Shown here: in pieces, positions 8,377 to 18,241 of the stretch | Layout of the letters: every line of letters starts with the position of its first letter | Position numbering within the stretch: the stretch's first letter is position 1 | Origin: JAEUQQ01 sp963697285 | Lineage (GTDB): Bacteria; Acidobacteriota; Vicinamibacteria; Vicinamibacterales; JAFNAJ01 | Length of the DNA: 64,000 nt | Direction: 5' to 3' | Assembly (NCBI GenBank): GCA_963697285.1 | Contig: CAVONI010000006.1 | Span: 46,239-110,238, forward strand | Position numbers and translations under genes: made by a program | Notes under the pieces: generated by a model | The model's input: only the letters and a program-made list of their open reading frames with translations | Told to the model about the DNA's origin: nothing | The model's database searches: none

Positions 8377-8895
8377 ATGTCGAAGATGATTCGGATCGTG
8401 GCGCAGGCGGCGCTGCTCGCCGCTCTTGCAGTGGCACCCACGTGGGCGCAGGACGTGAACGCCGATTGGGACAAGGCCGTCAACTTCGCGGCCTTCAAGA
8501 CCTACGCGTGGACCCAGGGCACGCTGCCACCCGGCGTGAACCCGCTGATGGTGCAGCGCGTGAACACGGGCGTCGAGGCGGAGCTCGCGGCGATCGGCCT
8601 GGTCAAGGTTGACAAGGACCCCGATGTCCTGGTGGCCGTCCACGGCGCGACGAAAGAAGACGTGAGCCTGCAGTCGTGGGGCTACTCCCCGCGATTCGGA
8701 GGTGGCTCGGTCAACGTCAATCGCGTGCTCATCGGGATGGTAATCGTCGACATCATCGACGCGCGCACGAAGCAGCTGGCCTTCCGTGTCACCGCCACCG
8801 ACACGATCAGCGACAACCCGCAGAAGAACGAGAAGAAGGTCCAGAAGGCCATCGAAAAGATGTTCGACAAGTACCCGACGAACGTCAAGAAGTAG
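8377..8895 (+). CDS. DUF4136 domain protein
   Basis: 172 residues with an excellent ribosome site (AGGAGG, 5 nt before ATG). Signal peptide ends APTWAQD. The mature part shows the DUF4136 pattern: a VNFAAFKTYAW start, ...LVKVDKDPDVLVAVHGATKED, a WGYSPRFGGG turn, ...GMVIVDIIDARTKQLAFRVTATDTISD, and a Lys-rich end VQKAIEKMFDKYP. DUF4136 proteins are envelope proteins, often lipoproteins, of unknown biochemical role. This copy lacks a lipobox, so it is probably a soluble periplasmic form. Last-but-one gene of the operon, 62 bp before the Omp85-like gene. Confidence 0.85.
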   Translation: MSKMIRIVAQAALLAALAVAPTWAQDVNADWDKAVNFAAFKTYAWTQGTLPPGVNPLMVQRVNTGVEAELAAIGLVKVDKDPDVLVAVHGATKEDVSLQSWGYSPRFGGGSVNVNRVLIGMVIVDIIDARTKQLAFRVTATDTISDNPQKNEKKVQKAIEKMFDKYPTNVKK

Positions 8896-8919
8896 GGAAC
8901 CGGCAGTTCTGAACAGATC

Positions 8920-8947
8920 GGCGGGGAGGCCCATGTGCCTCCCCGCC
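8920..8947 (+). terminator. strong hairpin between DUF4136 and Omp85-like genes
   Basis: GGCGGGGAGGC, 6-nt loop, GCCTCCCCGCC: a perfect 11-bp GC stem. No T-run follows, so it may be an attenuator or mRNA-stability element instead of a full terminator. It ends 10 bp before the next start codon. Confidence 0.4.
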
Positions 8948-8957
8948 CGAAGGCAAC

Positions 8958-10238
8958 ATGGCGACAAAGTGTGTGGCAACGGCCGTCCTGACGGCCTTCG
9001 TGTTGACGGCCGGGGCATCGGCGCAGACGGCTCCGCCGGCAACGCAGGCTCCGCCAGCAACGCAGGCTCCGCCGGCAACGCAGGCTCCACCGGCAACGCA
9101 GGCCGAGACGATGGACGTGTCTGACCTGGTTCGCAAGCTGCGGCACAAGGAGGCGCCGACGACGGCCTTCGACCCGCGCGCGCGCATGCAGGCCATCGCC
9201 CCGGTGATCGGCGCCAAGCCCTCGAGTGGCGTCATCATCGGCGTAGCGGGCAACGTCGCTTTCTTCCGCGGTGATCCGGCGACGACCCACATCTCGTCGA
9301 GCGTCGCCAGCATCACGGTGACGAGCAAGAAGCAGGCAGGCGTCAGCGCGCGCACCACCATGTTCGGCAAGGACGACCGGTGGCGCGGCGAGCTCGACTA
9401 CCGGCTCCAGTGGACGTCGACCGAGACGTATGGCCTCGGGATGGTCACGGCGAGACCGTCCGACGAGTTGGTCAGGTTCGACTTCTACCGCTTCTACCAG
9501 TCGGCCTTCGTCCGCCTCCGTCCGAATCTCTTCTTCGGCGGCGGGCTCCACATCGACAACCACACGACGGTCAGGCCCGACGAGGACGAGGCGGCGGCCT
9601 GGCCGGATTCCGCCTACGTGCAGTACAGCGAGGCGAACGGGCTGCCGATCGAGAGCCAGCAGTCTGCCGGCCCGAGCGTGGAGATCATGTGGGACAGCCG
9701 CGACAGCTTCATCAACGCAGACCGCGGGACGTTTGCCCGCGTGAACTACCGCGCCTTGTTCGACGGCTTCCTCTCGGGTGATTCACGGTGGGACAAGGTG
9801 AACGTCGACCTGCGTGCATACAAGCGGCTCTCGGCCGAGAGCCACAGCAAGCTCGCAGTCTGGGCCTACGCGGATCTCGTGGTGAACGGCGTGGCGCCGT
9901 ACTTCGATCTGCCCTCGACGGGCAGTGACGGCTACGGCCGATCCGGCCGTGGCTATGCCGACGGCCACTTCCGCGGCGAGAAACTGGCGTTCCTCGAGGC
10001 AGAGTATCGGGGCACGCTGACGCAGAACGGCCTGCTCGGCTGGGTCGCGTTCCTCAACGCGACGACGGTCTCCAACCGGCTGGGTGGCGAACAACTCTTC
10101 GATCACATCGCCCCCGGCGGCGGCGCCGGCCTGCGTGTGCTGCTCAACAAGCGGTCGAAGACCAACCTCGCGTTCGACTTCGGAATCGGCGAAAAAGGCA
10201 GCCGGGGCGTGTACCTCGCGATACAGGAAGCGTTCTGA
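8958..10238 (+). CDS. Omp85/BamA-family outer-membrane barrel protein without POTRA domains
   Basis: 426 residues. A signal peptide (GASAQT) is followed by a Pro-Ala-Thr repeat linker (PPATQA four times) and then a beta-barrel. Barrel strands include GVSARTTMFGKDDRWRGELDYR, VRFDFYRFYQSAFVRLRPNLFFGGGL and MWDSRDSFINADRGTFARVNYR (the surface-antigen D15 strand signature D-S-R-D-x-x-x-x-x-x-G-x). The end NLAFDFGIGEKGSRGVYLAIQEAF has the terminal aromatic expected for BAM-dependent insertion. There is room for only a barrel and no POTRA repeats, as in short Omp85-like proteins of unknown cargo. It closes the sigma-54-linked envelope operon. Confidence 0.8.
   Translation: MATKCVATAVLTAFVLTAGASAQTAPPATQAPPATQAPPATQAPPATQAETMDVSDLVRKLRHKEAPTTAFDPRARMQAIAPVIGAKPSSGVIIGVAGNVAFFRGDPATTHISSSVASITVTSKKQAGVSARTTMFGKDDRWRGELDYRLQWTSTETYGLGMVTARPSDELVRFDFYRFYQSAFVRLRPNLFFGGGLHIDNHTTVRPDEDEAAAWPDSAYVQYSEANGLPIESQQSAGPSVEIMWDSRDSFINADRGTFARVNYRALFDGFLSGDSRWDKVNVDLRAYKRLSAESHSKLAVWAYADLVVNGVAPYFDLPSTGSDGYGRSGRGYADGHFRGEKLAFLEAEYRGTLTQNGLLGWVAFLNATTVSNRLGGEQLFDHIAPGGGAGLRVLLNKRSKTNLAFDFGIGEKGSRGVYLAIQEAF
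9030..9101 (+). repeat. 18-bp tandem repeat x4 inside the Omp85-like gene
   Basis: Four copies of an 18-bp unit (GCTCCGCCGGCAACGCAG and close variants) encode the APPATQ linker repeats. Near-identity at the DNA level points to slippage, so copy number is likely variable between strains. Confidence 0.8.
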
Positions 10239-10311
10239 GGCGTCCTGATCCGCCGCTGGTCGGCGTGCCTCCGGGGATCAGCGCTCGAGAACAGACACGA
10301 CGAAGAACGAT

Positions 10312-13300
10312 GTGACCCCACTCGACCGCCTCGCTCTTGCAGAAGAACGCCTTGCGACTGCCGCCTCCGACGGCACGACCGCGGGGTGGTGGCACGAGTA
10401 CCTCGACACCACGGGCACCCCCGACTTCCTCGAATGCCTGCCGGATCACGCTGCCCGCGTTCGCTGGGCGGAGTCGGCGTTCCGCGCGATCAGGCGCTCG
10501 AACTACTCGCTGCAGACGATGCTCCAGCGGCGCGTCGCGACGCATCCCGACAGGGTGCTGTTCGACGACAGGCGCGAATCCACCACCGCGACGTGGACCT
10601 ACGCGCAGGTGGCGTGGTACGCGCGCAGTGTCGCGGGCGTGTTCCTTCAATCACAACTGGACGGCCCGCCCGGTGACGTGAGGGGAACGCCCGGCTCGCC
10701 CAGGGCGCCACGGGTCGCGATCTTCGCCGAGAACAGCATCGACGTCGCCTGCACCGATCTCGCCTGCCTGCTCCACGGGATCCTGGTCACGCCGCTGAAC
10801 GTGCACTTCGAGGCCGAGACGATCGCGTGGATCTTCGAGCGGTTGGGCATCACCACCGTGCTGACCGACAGCGACGAACGCATCGCGGTGCTCGCTGACG
10901 TGCGCGCACGATTGGGCCGGGCCTTCACGATCTTCCGCGCAGGCGAGCGCGTCGCCACGACGACCGTTCGCGGCCTCGAGGTGACGCCGCTCAGGGCGGC
11001 GTGCGCACGCGTCGATCCTGCGGCCGTCGCGGCTCGGCTCGCTGCCAGGCCGACCGACCTGATGGCCCCGGCAACCGTGATGTTCACCTCGGGCAGCACC
11101 GGGCAGCCCAAGGGCATCGTCTTCAGCCAGTACAACCTCGTGACCAAGCGGTTCGCGCGCGCCGCGGCGCTGCCATCGGTGGGCCGCGACGAGGTGTTGC
11201 TCTGCTACCTCCCGCTCTTCCACACGTTCGGCCGCTTCTTCGAGATGCTCGGCACGGTGTACTGGGGCGGCACGTATGTGTTCGCCGGCAGCCCCACAGC
11301 CGAGAGCCTGCTTGCGGAACTGGGCCGCGTGCGGCCGACGGGACTCATCAGCGTGCCCGTGCGCTGGACGCAGATCCGGGAACAGTGCCTCGAGCGGATG
11401 GAGCGGGACGACGGTCGCGCTGCCGAGCTCGCCACGTTTCGCGACGTCGTCGGCGATCGCCTGCGCTGGGGGCTGTCGGCCGCCGGGTTCCTCGATCCGC
11501 TCGTCTTCCGTTTCTTCCAGCGGCACGGCGTCGACCTGTGCAGCGGGTTCGGCATGACCGAAGCAACCGGCGGCATCACGATGACGCCGCCCGGGCTCGT
11601 ACGTGGACGGCACGGTGGGCATCCCGCTGCCGGGCATGCGCATTCGCTTCGGTGCGCAGGGAGAACTGCAGATCGCTGGACCCTATGTAGCGCGATACCT
11701 CGCCGAGGGCGATCCGCCAGGGTCGCTGCCCCGTCTCGACCCGGACGAGGATCACTGGATCGCCACCGGCGATCTCTTCAACGAACACGCGGGCGGCTAC
11801 CTCGAGATCGTCGACCGCATCAAGGACATCTACAAGAACAGCCGCGGCCAGACGATCGCACCGCAGCGCGTCGAGCAGCGCTTCGCGTCGGTTCCAGGCA
11901 TTCGCCGCACATTCCTCGCCGGGGATCACCGCGACCACAACGTCCTGCTGATCGTGCTGAACCGCGACGACCAGGTGCTGACGACGCTCACCGATGACGA
12001 GGTCCACGAGTACCTGGGACAGATCGTCGCGTCGGTCAACGAGGGGCTTGCGCCGTACGAACGGGTCGTGCGCTTCGCCGTGCTCGATCGCGACTTCGAC
12101 GTGGCCCGTGGCGAGCTCACCGAGAAGGGATCGCTGCGTCGAAAGACCATCGCCGAACATTTCGACGCGGTCATCGAGACGCTGTACCGCAGCAACCATG
12201 TCGACCTGACGGCCGACGGCGTGCGCGTGAGGATCCCGCGCTGGTTCTTCCGCGACCTCGCCGTGCTCGAAGACGACGTCGTCGTGCGGGGAGGGGGGCT
12301 GCACAACAAGCGCAGCGACGTCTTCCTGCCGGTCGCGCGCGAGGCAGACGGTTCGGTGCGCGTCGGTGACCTCCTCTACCGGGTCCCTGACGCTGGTGTC
12401 GACCTCGGGCTGTTCGCACGGCAACCGCGACTCTGGGTCGGCAACCCGTCACTCGTGGCGTTCGCGCCGTGCAAGCCGGGATGGGAGCTGCCGCTGCGGG
12501 ATGTCTCCGACCAGGTGCGCCTGCCCGCGGTGAAGGTGCGTGTCGGCGTGCAGACGGGGAAGGGTGAACGGCTGCTGAACGACGCGCGCCTTCGCGACCT
12601 CCACGACCTCGCGGTGCCGGCGTTGTTCGGGACCGAAGAGGACGCGGTCGCCGCGATCGAGCAACTGGCCGACGTGCTCGCGACGCACCGACGAACGCAT
12701 CGCGTCGGTGATTCGCCGGCGCCTCGAGGCGCTCGCGTATCGTCCCGAGGAGGAAGTTCGCGCGCGTGCGTATCGCGTGCTCCTGCTCGACGAACCCGTG
12801 GCCGACTACGCCAAGGTGTTCCCGGCGTTCGTCGAGTCGGGGCTCACGTTCCTGAACGAGTCGAGCATCGCCGCGATCGCGCGGTCGCGCCAGGGTGAGC
12901 ATCGGCTGCAGGCACTGCGCCAGACGCCTGTACAGCTACCGGACACGACTGGCGTGGCCCGGGCCAGCCGTCAGGCGTACGCAGTTCAGGCGGATACTCC
13001 AGTTGCTGGCTGACTTCGCGCGCCACGACCGCGAGTCGTTCCCGGCCGTCGAGGCCGAACTGGCGTCGTGGGCGCTGTTCCGCGAAGACCCCGTGCTGGC
13101 CCGCGCCGCCGCGAAGGCGCTCGAGCGGCTCACCGCGTGGCACGAGCAGTCGTTCACGCGCGCCGATGCCATTGCGCCGGTCGTGCCAGCTCCAGACAAG
13201 GTCGTGTTCGATTTCGGGATCCCGGCGCCTGAGCGCGACAGGCTCCGGGCGGTGCTGTTCGATCGCACGTTCCTGCCGCGGTCGCTCGCACGTGCGTTTG

Positions 13301-14940
13301 GCGAGGAGGGATTCGAGTGGGCGCGCGTGGCCGGCGACGGGGTCTGGGTCTCGCCCATCCTGTCGCACCATCATCTCGACCTGTACCGGCTCGGCATCAA
13401 CCTGCTCGACGGGAAGCACTTCGACCTGCTGCTCGTGACGGGCGACACCACTGCGAAGGAAGACGGCCGTCGGAGACACGGTGCTCTGGCTGACCGCCTT
13501 GTCTGACCACGCGTTCGGCCCGCCGGCGCTGCCGCGGTTCGGCGCGTGGCGCAAGGACCTCGGCGCGATCGTCGATCACGTACGTGAACGACCTGACCGC
13601 CTGGGAACGCATCCGCGAGCTGTCGCGTGAGGCCGATGTCCCCGACGGGCTCGCGAAGCGGTGGACGTGGCGGAAGCTCTTCGTGCGCGCCATGGCCACT
13701 TTCTTCCGCGCGTGGGAACAGAGCGGCTACCGCATCGTCCCCGGAGCGGTGACGCCCGCAAACGTCGCCGTGCCCGATGCGGACTTCCACGAGAGCACCC
13801 GAATCCTCTCGCTCGCCGGATGGCGCGCGTACGAGGGTCCGGCGTCGTTCGTCGCGCTGTTCGTCCGCAACTTCTACCGGCAGACCGAGGCGTTCCACCC
13901 CCACAGTCGCGACACGCTGCAGGTCAGCTGGATCTTCGATGCGTGCGTCGAGGCACTCGGACAGCGCACGGCCGACACGTTCTTCGACGAACTCGAGAGC
14001 GAGTGGGCGAACGCGGAGTCAACGGGAGAACCGGCGGTGCTCAGGCACGCGCTCGCGGAGTACCGCTCGGGCCTCGACGCGCGCCCGTATGCCCCGCTGC
14101 CGGTGCTCTGCGCGATCCAGCGGTTCCTCGAGTGGGAACGGATCAACCCGACCGCCAGCCACGAAGCGCGCGAAGAGGCGGTCATCCAGATGATGCACCT
14201 CTACCGGTTCGATCGCTTCCACGACGCGTTCCGCTACTACGTGTATCAGCACACCTACTTCGCACGAGCGGGCGCGGCGATCGGCGAGGTGTTCGATCGT
14301 CTCATGGCGCGGCGGCTGGGCAGGCCGTCGACCCGCCACGGAGCATCTGGAGGAGCTGTCTGAACTGCAGAACCTCATGGTCGACGCGCGCGATCGCGAC
14401 GTGTTCAGCCGGATGGTGTTTCCGCAGGCCCGCAGGAGCCAGCAGCTCGAGATCTTCGAGGTCGGCGAGCTGCAGGACCGGCGCGTGCTCGTTCGCTCGA
14501 GCATCGGCGACTCGGCCGGCACGTCGTACGAGGTGCGCGAGCCGATCACGCCGGTCGAGGTCGGGCACCTGTATCGCCTCATCCTCGAGGCCGACTACCC
14601 CAAGCGCATCAACGCCGAAGACCGCCACCTGGCCATCGTCGACAAGGAGGAACGGATCGTCGGCGGCCTGTTCTACCGCTGGCAGGAATCAGGGGTCGTC
14701 TACGTTGACGGGATCGTCGTGGGTGCCGGGCTCAGGCACCAGGGACTCGGGGGACGCCTGCTCGAGGACTTCTGCGTCCGCATGGCCGCGCAGGGCGCGC
14801 GCTGCGTCAAGACGAACTTCTTCCTCGGCCAGCTGTTCGGCAAGCACGGCTTCCAGGTGAATCAGCGCTGGGGCGGGCTCGTGCGGTTCCTCGGATCACG
14901 TGCCGCAGAGCACACGGCCAGTGAGGCGGTCCTGTGGTAG
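10312..14940 (+). CDS. giant AMP-forming ligase / unknown middle / GNAT fusion, cut by about six frameshifts
   Basis: Starting at GTG 10312, the pieces join into one protein of about 1,540 residues. Part 1 (to about 12300) is an acyl-CoA synthetase-like adenylation domain: TSGSTGQPKG (A3), GFGMTEATGG (A5), WIATGDLF (A7), DRIKDIYKNSRGQTIAP (A8/A10 region). Part 2 (about 12300-14350) is a long helical region I do not recognise. Part 3 is a GNAT acetyltransferase: VDGIVVGAGLRHQGLGGRLLEDF (acetyl-CoA loop R/Q-x-x-G-x-G/A). The reading frame changes near 11598, 12695, 12920, 13460, 13575 and 14330, and sense resumes at once each time. No stop decay or missing motif is seen, so I favour indels in the assembly over a true pseudogene. 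Substrate is unknown; coupled activation and acyl transfer is plausible but unproven. Confidence 0.7.
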
Positions 14941-14964
14941 CAGGCCGGTCTCTTCAACTCGCGC

Positions 14965-14991
14965 TTGTTCGCCGGCCGATCCGGCTATACG
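14965..14991 (+). promoter_or_regulatory. promoter of the SurA-like gene
   Basis: TTGTTC (14965-14970), 15-nt spacer, TATACG (14986-14991) in the context GGCTATACG. The ATG follows 10 nt later without a Shine-Dalgarno, so a leaderless or very short leader is predicted. Confidence 0.5.
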
Positions 14992-15001
14992 CTTGCTGAC
15001 C

Positions 15002-16105
15002 ATGTCTGAGACGAGATTCACATTGTGCACGAAGCGCGGTGGCCCCTTCATGTTGCTCTGCGCGCTGCTGGTCACCGCATGCGCGACCGCAGCCTGCCGT
15101 TCGACGCCCGCGACCCCGGCGGTGACTGCCGACACGTGGGCGGTCGTTGACGGCAAGGCGATCACCCAGGCAGACGTCGACAAGGCCTATCGGCGAGCGC
15201 AGGGAACGGAGCAGACGCCGTCAGACGAAGAAGTGCTGACCGCCAAGCTGAACCTCCTCAACGACCTCATCGTCCAGGAGATCCTGCTCGCCAAGGCGGG
15301 CGACCTGAAGCTCGAGGTCTCGCAGCCCGAACTCGACACGGCCTTCGCCAATGCCCGGAAGAACATCCCGGATGACGCCTTCCAGCAGGAGTTGACGCGG
15401 CGCAACCTGACGCCGGCCGACATGCGTGAAGGCCTCAGACGAGAACTGCTCACGCAGAAGGTCCTCGATCACGAGGTGGGGTCCAACGTCAAGGTCACCG
15501 ATCAAGAGGTGACCGACTTCTTCAACGCGAATCGTGCGCAGTTCAACGTCGCCGAGGAGTCGTACCACCTTGCGCAGATCGTCGTGACGCCCGTGCGCGA
15601 CGCGCAGGTCGCCAACAGCACCGGCGATGACGCCGCGACACCGCAAGCCGCGGCCGACAAGGTGAAGATGCTGATGGAGCGCCTGAAGGCGGGCGAGTCG
15701 TTCCGCGATCTCGCGCTGCAGTATTCCGAGGACCCGCAGTCGGGGCCGCGTGGCGGCGACCTGGGCTTCGTGGGTGTCTCGAGGCTGCAGCAGGCGCCCC
15801 CGCAACTGCGCAACGCGGTGCTCAACAAGAACCCGGGGAGCGTGAACGTGGCGGCCGCGGGCGGGGCTTACACCCTGGTGCTGGTGGTCGCCCACGAGCA
15901 GGCAGGACAGCGGGACCTGTCAACGCCCGGGCTGCGCGAGCGCATTTCCGAGACGCTTCGCGCGCGGAAGGAGCAACTCCTCCGCGCCGCGTACCTCATT
16001 GCAGTCCGCAGTGACGCCGTGGTGACCAACTACCTGGCGCGCCGGCTGGTCGAATCGAAGGGGCAGATGCCCGGGGCGGCGCCCGCGCCGCCAGGCAAGA
16101 AATAG
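15002..16105 (+). CDS. SurA/PpiC-type periplasmic peptidyl-prolyl isomerase
   Basis: 367 residues from ATG 15002. The N-terminal signal sequence carries a lipobox-like end (TACATAAC), so it may be a lipoprotein. It has a SurA-N-like helical chaperone region (ITQADVDKAYRRAQG ... LLNDLIVQEILLAKA ... TPADMREGLRRELLTQKVL) and then a parvulin domain: YHLAQIVVT, LKAGESFRDLALQYSEDPQSGPRGGDLGFV and a shortened C-terminal strand. It probably assists folding of outer-membrane or secreted proteins, many of which are encoded nearby. It stands alone behind its own promoter. It ends with a Pro/Ala-rich tail. Confidence 0.88.
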   Translation: MSETRFTLCTKRGGPFMLLCALLVTACATAACRSTPATPAVTADTWAVVDGKAITQADVDKAYRRAQGTEQTPSDEEVLTAKLNLLNDLIVQEILLAKAGDLKLEVSQPELDTAFANARKNIPDDAFQQELTRRNLTPADMREGLRRELLTQKVLDHEVGSNVKVTDQEVTDFFNANRAQFNVAEESYHLAQIVVTPVRDAQVANSTGDDAATPQAAADKVKMLMERLKAGESFRDLALQYSEDPQSGPRGGDLGFVGVSRLQQAPPQLRNAVLNKNPGSVNVAAAGGAYTLVLVVAHEQAGQRDLSTPGLRERISETLRARKEQLLRAAYLIAVRSDAVVTNYLARRLVESKGQMPGAAPAPPGKK

Positions 16106-16144
16106 CCGCCCGGCGTGACTGCCGAATCGCGGGATACTGGCGTC

Positions 16145-16855
16145 ATGAACGCTACCCCTGATTCGAGCCTGAGGCGCGAGCGCTGGAAGTTGACCGCCCA
16201 CCTGGTGCGGGCCCTCGAAGGGCCCATGCTGCTACTGAGCGTGGTCTGGTCGCTGCTCCTCGTCCTCGACTTCACACGAGGGTTGTCGCCCACGCTGCAG
16301 TGGCTGCACGACGCCATCTGGCTCACGTTCATCGCGCAGTTTGCGGTGGAGTTCGTGGCGGCACCCAGCAAGCGCGTGTACCTGCGGAAGCAGTGGGTCA
16401 CGGCGTTGTCGTTGGCGCTCCCGGCGTTCCGCCTGCTGCGCGTCGTGCGGATCGCCCGGGTGGCGCGGCTCGCACAGGTCACGCGGGGCGCGCGCCTGGC
16501 GCGCCTGCTCGGCGCGATGAACCGTGGCATGCGCACGCTCAGTCTCGGCTTCAGGCAGCGCGGGATCGGGTACCTGGTCGTCCTGACGCTCCTGGTCGCC
16601 GTGACAGGCGCGGCGGGCATGTACCGCTTCGAGATGGACGCGCCCGGCGGGCCCGGCTTTCCGGACTATTTCACCGCCCTGTGGTGGACGGCGATGCTGA
16701 TGACGACGATGGGGTCCGACTACTGGCCGCGCACGCCAGAAGGGCGCCTGTTGTGCCTGTTGATCGCCATCTACGCCTTCGCGGTGTTCGGCTACGTCAC
16801 GGCCGCCATCGCCGCCTACTTCGTTGGCAAGGACAAGGACGTCCGGGTCGCGTGA
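16145..16855 (+). CDS. voltage-gated-like ion channel with unusual filter
   Basis: 236 residues. ATG 16145 follows GATACT (16133-16138) by 6 nt, again a leaderless layout. The topology is two or more N-terminal membrane helices, then an Arg-rich S4-like helix (RLLRVVRIARVARLAQVTRGARLARLL), a pore helix (FTALWWTAMLMTT) and an inner helix (LLCLLIAIYAFAVFGYVTAAIAAYF). The pore loop reads TTMGSDYWP where canonical potassium channels have TVGYGD. TTxGS-type loops are seen in a subset of bacterial ion-transport proteins, so selectivity is uncertain. It is about as long as a compact six-helix channel without a cytoplasmic regulatory domain. Confidence 0.82.
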   Translation: MNATPDSSLRRERWKLTAHLVRALEGPMLLLSVVWSLLLVLDFTRGLSPTLQWLHDAIWLTFIAQFAVEFVAAPSKRVYLRKQWVTALSLALPAFRLLRVVRIARVARLAQVTRGARLARLLGAMNRGMRTLSLGFRQRGIGYLVVLTLLVAVTGAAGMYRFEMDAPGGPGFPDYFTALWWTAMLMTTMGSDYWPRTPEGRLLCLLIAIYAFAVFGYVTAAIAAYFVGKDKDVRVA

Positions 16856-16954
16856 TCAACCCGCCGTGTGCGCGGCACAAGTCCCTCGGCACTCATCTCG
16901 ACCGACACCTCTGCGGCAAGAACGCCGGGTGTGCGTGTGAAGTAATCTACCGTC

Positions 16955-18223
16955 GTGGATAAATACGACGCTCCCAGGCTCGTGCCAGAGGGGACGCCGC
17001 GGCGTTTCCATGTGATGGTCAAGCCCGGCGGCTCGACGTGCAACCTGGATTGCGACTACTGCTTCTACCTGAGCAAGGAAACGCTGCCCGGCGGACCCGG
17101 TGTCGGTCACATGACCGACGCGGTGCTGGAACGCTTCATCCGGCAGTACATCGCCGCGGTCAACGTTCCCGAGGTGGTGTTCTCGTGGCAGGGAGGTGAG
17201 CCGACGCTCCTTGGCCTCGAGTTCTTCCGCAAGGTCGTCAGGCTTCAGAAGCAGTATGCGAAGCCGGGTCAGAAGGTCGAAAACGACCTGCAGACGAACG
17301 GCGTCCTCATCGACGAGGAATGGAGCGCCTTCCTCAAGGAGCACCGCTTCCTCGTCGGCTTGAGCATCGACGGGCCGCGCGAGATCCACGATCGCTGCCG
17401 CGTCAACAAGGGACGCCAGCCCACTTTTCGCCGCGTCATGGAAGCGCTCCGGTTGCTCCAGAGGGACGGCGTCAAGTTCAACACGCTGACGTGCGTCCAC
17501 CGCCACAACGCCAGGAAGCCGCTTGACGTGTACCGCTTCCTCCGCGACGAGGCGGGGTCCACGCGCATGCAGTTCATCCCGATCGTCGAGTACAAGGGGT
17601 TCGAGCGAACGGCGCCGCACACGTGGAAGAACGAGGCGCTTCCGCGCGACGGCGAACCCGGGGCACGCCCCGGGCACCCGGACTCGATCGTCACCGACTG
17701 GTCGGTCGATCCCGACGATTACGGGTACTTCCTCTGCCGCGTGTTCGACCGCTGGGCGAGCCGCGACGTGGGGAAGATCTTCGTCAACCACTTCGAGACG
17801 CTGGTCTCGCAGCACATGGGGCTGGGATCGCAGGTCTGCATCTACAGCGAGCTCTGCGGCAAGGGGGTCGCGGTCGAGCACGACGGGCGCGTCTACGCCT
17901 GCGACCACTACGTCTATCCCGAGTACCAGATCGGCAACGTGCAGACCGCGCCGCTCAAGGATCTCGTGTTCTCACGCACCCAGGTGAAGTTCGGGTACGC
18001 GAAGAACGAGACCCTTCCGGCCTACTGCAGGCAGTGCGCCTTCCTCAGCGACTGCTGGGGAGAATGTCCCAAGAACCGGATCATCCGGACCCCCGACGGC
18101 GAACCGGGGCTGAACTACCTGTGCCGGGGCCTGAAGAAGTTCTTCGCTCACGCGATCCCCGAGGTCGATCGGATCGCCGCCCGCCTCAACGCGCAACGCG
18201 CCGGGCACAACGCGGCACGCTGA
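16955..18223 (+). CDS. anaerobic sulfatase-maturating enzyme (radical SAM/SPASM)
   Basis: 422 residues from GTG 16955, which follows a TAATCT -10 box by 6 nt. The N-terminus has the radical SAM motif C29-N-L-D-C33-D-Y-C36, then WQGGEPTLLG (SAM-binding GGE) and NGVLIDEEW. The C-terminal SPASM region has many Cys (CGKGVAVEHDGRVYACDHYV, YCRQCAFLSDCWGECPKNR, YLCRG) that bind two auxiliary [4Fe-4S] clusters. In this family the enzyme oxidises the Cys or Ser of a C/S-x-P-x-R sulfatase motif to formylglycine without oxygen. Its likely client is the Cys-type sulfatase at 21568-23442. Length and motif set are complete. Confidence 0.93.
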   Translation: MDKYDAPRLVPEGTPRRFHVMVKPGGSTCNLDCDYCFYLSKETLPGGPGVGHMTDAVLERFIRQYIAAVNVPEVVFSWQGGEPTLLGLEFFRKVVRLQKQYAKPGQKVENDLQTNGVLIDEEWSAFLKEHRFLVGLSIDGPREIHDRCRVNKGRQPTFRRVMEALRLLQRDGVKFNTLTCVHRHNARKPLDVYRFLRDEAGSTRMQFIPIVEYKGFERTAPHTWKNEALPRDGEPGARPGHPDSIVTDWSVDPDDYGYFLCRVFDRWASRDVGKIFVNHFETLVSQHMGLGSQVCIYSELCGKGVAVEHDGRVYACDHYVYPEYQIGNVQTAPLKDLVFSRTQVKFGYAKNETLPAYCRQCAFLSDCWGECPKNRIIRTPDGEPGLNYLCRGLKKFFAHAIPEVDRIAARLNAQRAGHNAAR

Positions 18224-18241
18224 CCCGCGCGCGCGCGAGCG

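Noticed and set aside
9030..9101. Short regular repeats that might suggest a CRISPR-like array
   Set aside because: The 18-bp units are contiguous without spacers and encode an in-frame PPATQA linker.
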